Of a stretch of 64,000 nucleotides of DNA, positions 16,490 to 27,575 are shown in pieces (within the stretch, counting starts at the first letter, position 1; each line of letters starts with the position of its first letter). Origin of the DNA: Aquipseudomonas alcaligenes MRY13-0052 (GTDB lineage Bacteria; Pseudomonadota; Gammaproteobacteria; Pseudomonadales; Pseudomonadaceae). Location of the stretch: NCBI GenBank assembly GCA_000474255.1, contig BATO01000014.1, forward strand, positions 1-64,000, given 5' to 3'. The notes below the pieces were generated by a model. It made no database searches and was not told the DNA's origin. It worked only from the letters and a program-made list of their open reading frames with translations. Both the position numbers and the translations under genes were made by a program.

Positions 16490-19400
16490 TCAGGCCCAGT
16501 TCGCGGCGATCACTACCTCCAGCTGCGCCTTCTGCTCGGGCGTCAGGTGGGAGCTGCCGCCCGCAGGCGGTGCGAAGGCCGCCATGGCGTTGACCAGGTT
16601 CTGCACCTGGCTGTCGAGCAGGGTCTTGCCGTCACCGGACTTGATGGTCTCGATGTGGTTCGAAGTGCTCGAGTACCAGTTATTGATGGTGACCTTGTCG
16701 GTGGAATCGCGCAGTGTCAGCTCCAGGTTGCTGCCGTTGCGTTGGAGCCAGATGTCGTTGGCGGAAATGTCCTGGCCGAAGAGAAGGGTGTCGTTGCCAT
16801 CTGCATCGGCTACCAGGTCCTGGCCATCGCCTTTGGCAAACAAGTAGGTGTCATTACCGTAGCCGCCATTGAGGCTGTCGTTGCCTTCTCCTCCATCGAG
16901 AATGTCGTCACCGGCAGCGCCGTTCAGTACGTCGTTGCCTGCCAGGCCCTTGAAGTGCACGGCATCGTTGCCATAGATCCCGAAGCCGTCGTCACCGGTT
17001 GTGCCGGTGACTCCGAGTTCCATTTCCAGGCTGTTGAGAGTGCGGCTGCTGCCATCGGCGAACTCGACTTTCTCTATCCGCATATACGGATTGGTGTACC
17101 AGTTGGTAAGCGTGATGCTGTCGGTGGCGCTGTAGTGCAGGGTGAGGTTTCTGCCTTCGCGGCTCATGCGCATGCCGGCGACATCGATACCTTCGCCGAA
17201 GCGAATGATGTCGGTATAGAGATAGCTGTCGCTGCCGTTTGCAAAGGTCTCAGTCAGGGTGTCCTGACCATCACCGAGGCTGAAGAGGTAGGTGTCACTG
17301 CCTTCATGGCCGTCGAGGGTGTCGTTGCCTTTGCCGCCGATGAGGACGTCATCGCCGTAGCCGCCGAGGATGGAGTCGTTGCCCGCGCCACCGAGCAGGG
17401 TGTCATTACCGGTTCCGCCATTGAGGCTGTCGTTGTCGTCACCCCCATCGAGGATGTCGTCACCGGCAGCGCCGTTCAGTACGTCGTTGCCTGCCAGGCC
17501 CTTGAAGTGCGCGCCATCGTTGCCATAGGGCGCGAAGCCATCGTCACCGTCTGTGCCGGCGACTCCGAGCTCCATTTCCAGGCTGTTGATGGTGCGGCTG
17601 CTGCCATCGGCGAACTCGACCTTCTCGATCCGCATATACGGATTGGTGTACCAGTGGGTAAGCGTGATGCTGTCGGTGGCGCTGTAGTGCAGGGTGAGGT
17701 CCCTGCCTTCGCGACTCATGCGGATGCCAGCAACATCGATACCTTCGGAGAAGCGAATAATGTCGGTGTAGAGGTAGTTGCCGCTGGTGTTTTCATAGGT
17801 CTCGGCCAGGGTGTCCTGACCATCACCGAGGCTGAAGACGTAGGTATCACTGCCGTCATGGCCGTTGAGGGTGTCGTTGCCCTTGCCGCCGACGAGGGTG
17901 TCATCGCCGTAGCCACCGATGATGGAGTCGTTGCCACCTAGCCCAAGTATGTAGTCGTTGCTTGCCGTGCCGATCAACACGTCATTGGAGGCGTTACCCA
18001 ACTGAATATGCTGAGGGTTGAACTGTGATAGTTGATTGCGAAGTCTATTGAGCTCTTCGGCGGACAGTTGCTCTGCTAATGCAGGGATGAAGGACATTTT
18101 AAGTGAATCTGTGGTTTTTTTGTCTGTCCAGATTCGGGAGAGATCCAGTGCGTCGTTAATAGCGTTGAATGGACTGTCATTCGCCGTAGCGGCGAATAGC
18201 GCGTACATCTGATCGTAGTCAAGCTCCAATCCAGTGGCCGTGAAATTCAGATCAATCGAGTCTGTATACGACTTCAAGCGAGTCTGCAGTAGCAGGCCGT
18301 CATAGATGGACTGTTTGAGGCTCTCATAAGCCTGATTCAGCAAGCCGGTCTGGCCAGCGTTGAAGCCAAGTTGGTTTTCATCAATTACAACACTGCCTTG
18401 GTTCGTGCTGTAGGTGCTATTACTGCTAGCGGTACCTACACCAAGCGACAGCGTCAGACTGTCGGTGCCTGAGCCAACTTTGCCAAACTTGAGGATGTTC
18501 TGCGCATTGAACACTTCGAGCGCTTTCACACGCTCAAGAAGCTTCTGGGTGCTCTGCTGTGCTTTGGTCGGTTGAGCACCGTTGGCCTCCCAGGAGTACT
18601 GGAAACGCACATCGGTGGTGCCGTCATCCAGCGCGTCGATGCGTTCATCGAAGGTCTTGTAGTCGGCGCTCTTGGCCCATTCGGCGATCAGTTGATCCAG
18701 CAGGCCCATCTGTTCTTCGCGGGTCTGCGCCTGGGAATAGGTGGCCAGCAGGGTCTTGAGTTCGGCATTGAGCATCGAGGCTTCGCGCAGGTCACGGACC
18801 GCACCGGAACCTTTCATGTCCGGCAGGGCCTTGGCCGTGTCGTCCAGCGCAATGTGGTCGGTGAATTCGCGATAGAAGGGGTTGCTGACCAGGTCCAGGT
18901 TGGCGGCCAGGCTCTGGTTGGCGTTGACGGTGCCTTCACTGCCATCGCCACGAACGAAGCTGCCGACGGCGCTGATCAGGTTGCCGTTGGAGTTGTGGTT
19001 GCTCGCCGTCGAATCCAGGTTGATGGCGACGATGTTGTGTTCGACCAGGGTCTTGAGCTCGCCTGCCTGGGCGATGCCGTCCTGGTTGGCGTCCTGCCAG
19101 ATCTTCACATTGGCGAATTGGGCATCCTGGGCATCGAAGACGCCATCGCCGTTGCTGTCGAAGTCCTTGAGCGCATCGAAGCCATTGCTGGCTTTCTGGC
19201 CGTTGGCCTTGACGGTGTCGACGCCGAACAGCTCGCCGCCATTGTCGATCTTGCCATTGCCATTGCGGTCCAGCACGAGGAAGCCATCATCACCCTTGAC
19301 CCAGCCGGTACCGGTCTTCAGGCCATCGCCATCGAAGTCGAAGGTGATGCCTGCATTGGCGCCGACGGTTTCGATGCCGTCGCCGTCTAGGTCGAGACTG

Positions 19401-20044
19401 AGGGGATCACGGCGTTCGACGAAGGCGTTGGCTTCATTGAAGTGTTGGTTGGTGGCCACACTAATTTGTGAGCCTGCATCGGTGCCATTGATGGCTGCAT
19501 CAATTTGAGCCTGCCTATTCTTCAGGGCAGAGAAAGCGTTTCCTGCTAGACCACTTGAGACAAAACCATCTTCTTCAGGATCGAACATGTCAGCTGGATC
19601 CCAGTAGAAATCTTCCAGCTCGCCCTTAAATTCGATGAGACCGCCAAGGAAGCTGATAGATGCTTCGCCGGAGAATTTGAAGGCGCGATTGCCATCTTCA
19701 TCAATACCTGTGCTCACGGTTAACTCACTGGAATACTCAGTTCCCCCAATGACTTTTCCAGATAGACCAATAAACATGGAGTCGTAAACGATATTATTGT
19801 TTGCGTCTATCGTTCCCTTGTTTCCGAAATGAAGCGTTGCCAGTCCGCCACGAATCGGAACGTTAACCTGTTCGGTGTATTTGCCTGTCGCGGGATCGTA
19901 GCTGATGCCGAATATGCCAATATCGCCGCTGATCTTTGCTATTCCATTAGCGTCAACTTCAATTGTTGCGCTGTGATTATTGCCTTCGGCTGTTACGGAT
20001 AGCGTGCCGTCGCCATTGTTTTCGATATTCAAATTACCTGACAT
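16490..20044 (-). CDS. RTX protein, type I secreted (1184 residues)
   Basis: A second RTX protein, built like its larger neighbour. After an N-terminal beta-rich region (residues 1-190, unique here) comes the same EF-hand-like array ([56 protein letters not shown]), then a helical part, then RTX nonapeptides (GGAGNDSILG, GGKGNDTLNG) arranged in two large copies 552 bases apart. The C-terminus (from [10 protein letters not shown] to VVIAANWA) is nearly identical to the other RTX protein, marking a common export signal. ATG 20044 follows AAAAGGAATTC. Parts of the gene (about 17.94-18.56 kb and 19.44-20.04 kb) are visibly AT-richer than the surroundings, a sign of mosaic origin. It follows the hlyD-like gene by 76 bases. 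Confidence 0.88.
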   Translation of the reverse strand: MSGNLNIENNGDGTLSVTAEGNNHSATIEVDANGIAKISGDIGIFGISYDPATGKYTEQVNVPIRGGLATLHFGNKGTIDANNNIVYDSMFIGLSGKVIGGTEYSSELTVSTGIDEDGNRAFKFSGEASISFLGGLIEFKGELEDFYWDPADMFDPEEDGFVSSGLAGNAFSALKNRQAQIDAAINGTDAGSQISVATNQHFNEANAFVERRDPLSLDLDGDGIETVGANAGITFDFDGDGLKTGTGWVKGDDGFLVLDRNGNGKIDNGGELFGVDTVKANGQKASNGFDALKDFDSNGDGVFDAQDAQFANVKIWQDANQDGIAQAGELKTLVEHNIVAINLDSTASNHNSNGNLISAVGSFVRGDGSEGTVNANQSLAANLDLVSNPFYREFTDHIALDDTAKALPDMKGSGAVRDLREASMLNAELKTLLATYSQAQTREEQMGLLDQLIAEWAKSADYKTFDERIDALDDGTTDVRFQYSWEANGAQPTKAQQSTQKLLERVKALEVFNAQNILKFGKVGSGTDSLTLSLGVGTASSNSTYSTNQGSVVIDENQLGFNAGQTGLLNQAYESLKQSIYDGLLLQTRLKSYTDSIDLNFTATGLELDYDQMYALFAATANDSPFNAINDALDLSRIWTDKKTTDSLKMSFIPALAEQLSAEELNRLRNQLSQFNPQHIQLGNASNDVLIGTASNDYILGLGGNDSIIGGYGDDTLVGGKGNDTLNGHDGSDTYVFSLGDGQDTLAETYENTSGNYLYTDIIRFSEGIDVAGIRMSREGRDLTLHYSATDSITLTHWYTNPYMRIEKVEFADGSSRTINSLEMELGVAGTDGDDGFAPYGNDGAHFKGLAGNDVLNGAAGDDILDGGDDNDSLNGGTGNDTLLGGAGNDSILGGYGDDVLIGGKGNDTLDGHEGSDTYLFSLGDGQDTLTETFANGSDSYLYTDIIRFGEGIDVAGMRMSREGRNLTLHYSATDSITLTNWYTNPYMRIEKVEFADGSSRTLNSLEMELGVTGTTGDDGFGIYGNDAVHFKGLAGNDVLNGAAGDDILDGGEGNDSLNGGYGNDTYLFAKGDGQDLVADADGNDTLLFGQDISANDIWLQRNGSNLELTLRDSTDKVTINNWYSSTSNHIETIKSGDGKTLLDSQVQNLVNAMAAFAPPAGGSSHLTPEQKAQLEVVIAANWA

Positions 20045-20104
20045 TTTGAATTCCTTTTAATGCTCTGATAGTTCTGCAGCTTGTTATGGCGCGCGATTGT
20101 TTTG

Positions 20105-20133
20105 TGAGGGGGCGTAATGATCACCGCTCCCCC
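20105..20133 (-). terminator. Hairpin spanning the end of the hlyD-like gene
   Basis: On the minus strand GGGGGAGCG and CGCCCCC pair across the stop codon of the HlyD-like gene, with ACAAAAC after it. It may act as a partial terminator that lowers or separates RTX expression from the transporter genes. Confidence 0.4.
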
Positions 20134-21536
20134 AAACTCTCATCCTGATATTCCTTCAACGGACTCAGGAAATAATCGATCACCTTCCTCTTATCCGTTT
20201 TCACCTCCGCCCGCACGGCCATGCCGGGGGAGAGTTCGATGCGGTTGTCGCCGACCTGGATGCTGTTTTCCTTGAGCAGGATGCGGGTGCTGTAGACCAG
20301 GCCGCGTTTTTCGTCATCGATGGCGTCATTGGAGATGCTTTGCACGGTGCCGTGCACCACGCCGTATTTGGTGAAGGTGAAGGTCTCGACCTTGATCTCC
20401 ACTTCCTGGCCGGGGTGGACGAAGCCGATGTCCTTGTTCTCCAGCATGGCTTCCACTTCCACCGGCTGGTCGCTGGGGACGATGACCATCAGCGGCTGGG
20501 CCTCGGTGACCACGCCGCCGTTGGTGTGGATGGCCAGTTGCTGCACGGTGCCGTCCACCGGGGCGGTGAGGCGCATCAGGCGGTCGCGCTGTTCGGCCTT
20601 CTTCAGCTCCTGGGCGAGGGAGGCGGCGCGTTGTTCGGATTCGTGCTGCAGGTCGAGCATGGCGCGGCGGGTCTGGGCCAGCACGGTGTTGCGCTGGCGT
20701 TCGGCGGCGCTGCGGGCGGCGGTGAGTTCGATGACGCGGGCCTGCTGGATGGCCAGTTCACGCTCCTGGTCGAGGCGTGCCTGCTCCTTCTCCAGGTAGG
20801 CGTGCTTGGCGACGTAGGCCTTGTCCAGCAGGCGCTTGTAGTCGGCGGAGAGCTGGCGGGTGATGGGCAGGGATTCCTCCAGCTTGGCCACCCAGGCCTT
20901 GGCCGCCTGGATTTCGGCGACGCGCTGGTCGATCTCCGAGTCGGCCTGGTCGAGGGTGCTGCGCAGTTCCAGGTATTGGCCCTGCAACCAGCGTTGGGCG
21001 GCCAGTTGTTGCTCGGGGCTGGCCTCGGGGATCAGCGCGGCGAGGGAGGTGGGTTCGCCGCCGTCCTGGATGGCGTCGAGCAGGGCGCGGGCGCGGGCGC
21101 TGTCCACCTGGGCGGCGAGCAGGTCGCTCTTCAGGCGGTCGACGTCGGCACCGGTGATCTGCGCGTCGAGGTCCACCAGCAGGTCGCCGGCCTTGACCTT
21201 CTGTCCGTCGTAGACGTGGATCGCCTTGACCACCGCCACCTCGCTGGGCTGGATGATCTTGGTCTTGCCGCTGGGCACGATCTTGCCGGTGGCGGTGGCC
21301 ACCACGTCGATCTCGCCGACGCAGGCCCAGATCAGCGCGAGCACGGCGAAGGCGATGATCGCCCACTGGATGTAGCGCGGCGCCGGGTGCGGCGGCTGCT
21401 CCTGCAGGGCCAGGGCGGCGGGGAGGAATTGCACCTCGTGGCTCAGGCGCTGCGGGGCGTCCATGGCCTTGCGGTGGCGCCAGGCGTGACGCCAGGCGCT
21501 GCGGTAGCGGTTGATCAGTTCGCGTTTTGCGCTCAT
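20121..21536 (-). CDS. HlyD-family type I secretion membrane fusion protein
   Basis: A 471-residue periplasmic adaptor that links the inner-membrane ABC transporter to an outer-membrane TolC-like channel. Seen in order: a cytoplasmic basic N-terminus, one membrane segment (YIQWAIIAFAVLALIWACVG, about 55-74), the lipoyl-like half GKIVPSGKTKIIQPSEVAVVK, a long coiled-coil rich in Gln/Ala/Glu (about 125-310), the second lipoyl half LTAPVDGTVQQLAIHTNGG, and the HlyD signature region ending VIDYFLSPLKEYQDESL. It is 94 bases downstream of the ABC gene and upstream of the two RTX substrates. No TolC-type partner is in the window. Confidence 0.93.
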   Translation of the reverse strand: MSAKRELINRYRSAWRHAWRHRKAMDAPQRLSHEVQFLPAALALQEQPPHPAPRYIQWAIIAFAVLALIWACVGEIDVVATATGKIVPSGKTKIIQPSEVAVVKAIHVYDGQKVKAGDLLVDLDAQITGADVDRLKSDLLAAQVDSARARALLDAIQDGGEPTSLAALIPEASPEQQLAAQRWLQGQYLELRSTLDQADSEIDQRVAEIQAAKAWVAKLEESLPITRQLSADYKRLLDKAYVAKHAYLEKEQARLDQERELAIQQARVIELTAARSAAERQRNTVLAQTRRAMLDLQHESEQRAASLAQELKKAEQRDRLMRLTAPVDGTVQQLAIHTNGGVVTEAQPLMVIVPSDQPVEVEAMLENKDIGFVHPGQEVEIKVETFTFTKYGVVHGTVQSISNDAIDDEKRGLVYSTRILLKENSIQVGDNRIELSPGMAVRAEVKTDKRKVIDYFLSPLKEYQDESLGER

Positions 21537-21575
21537 GGCCTGGGCATCCGTGCATGGGGGGCGAGGTGCGCCCCG

Positions 21576-21598
21576 GCCCTCTCCCGGCGGGGGAGGGC
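21576..21598. repeat. Small inverted repeat between the hlyB-like and hlyD-like genes
   Basis: GCCCTC-T-CCC and GGG-GAGGGC arms. This looks like the short ccctctcccg-type dispersed element common between Pseudomonas genes. It could attenuate transcription between the two genes. Confidence 0.45.
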
Positions 21599-21630
21599 GT
21601 GGTTCGGTTCGGTCCGGGGTTGCATGCGTC

Positions 21631-23769
21631 TCAGCCTTGTTGCAGGCGGTGCAGACGCGAGTAGTGGCCGGCTTGGTGGGTCAGCAGTTCGGCATGGGTG
21701 CCCTGCTCGACGATCTGCCCGCGGTCCATCACCACGATGCGGTTGGCATCGCGTACGGCGGAGAGGCGGTGGGCGATGATGATCACCGTGCGGCCCCGGC
21801 AGATGTCCTTCATGTTCTGCTGGATGATGCGTTCGGACTCGTAGTCCAGCGCGCTGGTGGCCTCGTCGAAGATGAGGATGCGCGGGTTGCCGATCAGCGC
21901 CCGGGCGATGGCCACGCGCTGGCGTTGGCCGCCGGAGAGCGAGGCGCCGTGCTCGCCCACCACCGTGTCGTAGCCCTCGGGCAGTTCGAGGATGAACTCG
22001 TGGGCACCGGCCAGCTTGGCCGCCTGCATCACCACCTCGATGGGGGCGCCCGGGTCGGTGAGGGCGATGTTCTCGCGGATGCTGCGGGCGAACAGCATGT
22101 TGTCCTGCAGCACCACGCCTATCTGCCGGCGCAGCGAGGAGACGTCCGCCAGGGCCAGGTCCATGCCGTCCACCAGCACCCGCCCGCGCTCGGGCGTGTA
22201 GAGGCGTTGCAGCAGGCGGGTGAGGGTGCTCTTGCCGGAGCCGGAGCGCCCGACCACGCCGATCACCTCGCCGGCCTGGATGTTCAGGCTCACCCCGCGC
22301 AGCACCTCGGAGCCGTCCGGGCGGTAGCGGAAGTGCACCTGGTCGAACTCGACGTTGCCACGGATCGGCGGCAGCGCACTGCGCGCCGCCTGGGACAGCT
22401 CGGTGCGGGTGTTGAGGATGTCCCCCAGGCGCTGCACCGAGACACCGGTCTGCTGGAAGTTGGTCCACAGCTGGGCCAAGCGCATGATCGGCTGCGACAC
22501 CCGCCCGGCGAGCATGTTGAAGGCGATCAGCTGGCCGACGCTGAGGTCGCCGTCGATTACCAGCCGCGCACCCAGCCACAGGGTCGCCACGGTCACCAGC
22601 TTGCCCACCAGCCCCACGCCCTCGTTGGCGATGGTCGACAGGGTCTGGGTCTTGAAGCTCGCTGCCACGTAGCCGGCCAGCTGGTTGTCCCATTTGCGGT
22701 TGATCTGCGGTTCCACCGCCATCGCCTTGAGGGTGTCGATGCCGTTGACCGTCTCCACCAGGAAGGCCTGGTTCTCCGCACCGCGGGCGAAGCTCTCGTT
22801 GATCCGTGCGCGCAGCACCGGGGTGATGATCAGCGAAATGAGGAAGTACAGCGGCAGCGACAGCAGCACCACCAGCGTCAGCCAGCCGCTGTAGAAGAAC
22901 ATCACGGCGATGAACACCACCGAGAACAGCACGTCCAGCACCAGGGTGATGGCGTTGCCGGTGAGGAAGCTGCGGATGTTCTCCAGCTCGCGCACCCGCG
23001 CCACCGAGTCGCCCACCCGGCGCGCCTGGAAGTAGGCCAGCGGCAGGGTCACCAAGTGGCGGAACAGCCGTGAACCCAGCTCCACGTCGATGCGGCTGGC
23101 GGTGTGGGCGAACACGTAGCTGCGCAGGCCTGACAGCGCCGTCTCGAACAGCATGATGCCGAGCAGGCCGATGGCGATCACATCCAGGGTCGACAGGCCG
23201 CGGTGCACCAGCACCTTGTCCATCACCACCTGGAAGAACAGCGGCGTCAGCAGCGCGAAGATCTGCAACACGAAGGACACCAGCAGCACTTCGCCCAGCA
23301 GCTTGCGGTACTTGACGATGGCGGGGATGAACCAGGTGAAGTCGAACTTCGCCAGCTCGCCGGCCAGGGACGCCTCGGAGCGGATCAGGATCACTTCGCC
23401 GCCCCAGCGCTCGGCCAGGGCCTCGAACTCCAGCACCTCCGGGCGCTGGGCGCGCGGGTCGTGGATCAGCGCCTTGCCGTCGTCCAGCCGCGCGATGATG
23501 AAGAAGCCGCCCTCGCGGTCACAGGCGATCGCCGGCAGCGGCGTGCGCTCCAGGCGGGCGATGGTGCTGCGGGCGGGGCGTGCCTTGAGGCCGAGCTTCT
23601 TGGCGGCGAGCAGCAGCTCGGCCTTGCCGAATGGGCGGCCGTCTTCGGCGAATTCGTGGGCGAGTTGTTCGGGGGAAGCGGCGACGTTATGGAAACGCGC
23701 GAGCATGACCAGGCACGCGAGGCCCGCGTCGAGCCCTTGCCCTGGCTCGTTAGGGGTGCTGTCCTGCAT
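21631..23769 (-). CDS. Type I secretion ABC transporter/permease, HlyB type with degenerate C39 domain
   Basis: A 712-residue HlyB-like exporter. Residues 1-130 are a C39 peptidase-like domain in which the catalytic Cys position is Ala (DAGLACLVML, near 14-23) and the His region reads GGFFIIARL, so it should bind substrate without cutting it, as HlyB does. About six membrane helices follow (155-425). The ATPase domain is intact: Walker A G507-S514 (GRSGSGKS), signature LSGGQRQRVAIARA from 611, Walker B ILIFDEATSALD from 631, and the switch His in IAHRLS. It is the first gene of the minus-strand set ABC, fusion protein, RTX, RTX. An intact-peptidase bacteriocin exporter is excluded by the missing Cys. 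Confidence 0.93.
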   Translation of the reverse strand: MQDSTPNEPGQGLDAGLACLVMLARFHNVAASPEQLAHEFAEDGRPFGKAELLLAAKKLGLKARPARSTIARLERTPLPAIACDREGGFFIIARLDDGKALIHDPRAQRPEVLEFEALAERWGGEVILIRSEASLAGELAKFDFTWFIPAIVKYRKLLGEVLLVSFVLQIFALLTPLFFQVVMDKVLVHRGLSTLDVIAIGLLGIMLFETALSGLRSYVFAHTASRIDVELGSRLFRHLVTLPLAYFQARRVGDSVARVRELENIRSFLTGNAITLVLDVLFSVVFIAVMFFYSGWLTLVVLLSLPLYFLISLIITPVLRARINESFARGAENQAFLVETVNGIDTLKAMAVEPQINRKWDNQLAGYVAASFKTQTLSTIANEGVGLVGKLVTVATLWLGARLVIDGDLSVGQLIAFNMLAGRVSQPIMRLAQLWTNFQQTGVSVQRLGDILNTRTELSQAARSALPPIRGNVEFDQVHFRYRPDGSEVLRGVSLNIQAGEVIGVVGRSGSGKSTLTRLLQRLYTPERGRVLVDGMDLALADVSSLRRQIGVVLQDNMLFARSIRENIALTDPGAPIEVVMQAAKLAGAHEFILELPEGYDTVVGEHGASLSGGQRQRVAIARALIGNPRILIFDEATSALDYESERIIQQNMKDICRGRTVIIIAHRLSAVRDANRIVVMDRGQIVEQGTHAELLTHQAGHYSRLHRLQQG

Positions 23770-24077
23770 CAGGATTCCGTCCTTGGTGGTGGCATAGCGC
23801 CATGCAATGCGCGCGTCATTCTGCCAATACCCGCTCAGGCCGCAAAGCCGGCAGTTGATGAGCGGTTCTCATTCCTGATGGCGAAAGTGCGCAAGGCCCG
23901 ATTTTGACCGGTCGGGTGGGTTCGCCGGGCGATCTTCCCGGGCGAAACGGGCACAACTAGCTACATTTTCCTCAAGCAGCCGCAGCGCTGCGCATTACGG
24001 GTCAGCGGTCGCCAGGGAATCGACGACGCGTTGGCCGCCCGTTTCCGGGTTTCGCGCATTCAATTCAGGGAAGGCCG
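23770..24077. promoter_or_regulatory. Divergent intergenic region, T1SS operon and histidine kinase
   Basis: 308 bases without a gene, between the divergent hlyB-like and hybrid kinase genes. It must contain both promoters. The stretch from about 23950 to 23975 (ACAACTAGCTACATTTTCC) is locally AT-rich. No long palindrome, terminator or RNA was recognised. The kinase start is preceded by AGGGAAGGCCG. Confidence 0.5.
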
Positions 24078-27542
<3,465 letters not shown>

Positions 27543-27547
27543 AGCAG

Positions 27548-27570
27548 GGCGCGGCGAGGGTCGCCGCGCC
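27548..27570. terminator. Shared terminator hairpin, kinase and propeller operon
   Basis: GGCGCGGCGA-GGG-TCGCCGCGCC, a perfect 10-bp stem filling the 33-base gap between convergent genes. It can stop transcription from either side, though no long U-run follows. Confidence 0.65.
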
Positions 27571-27575
27571 GCTAT

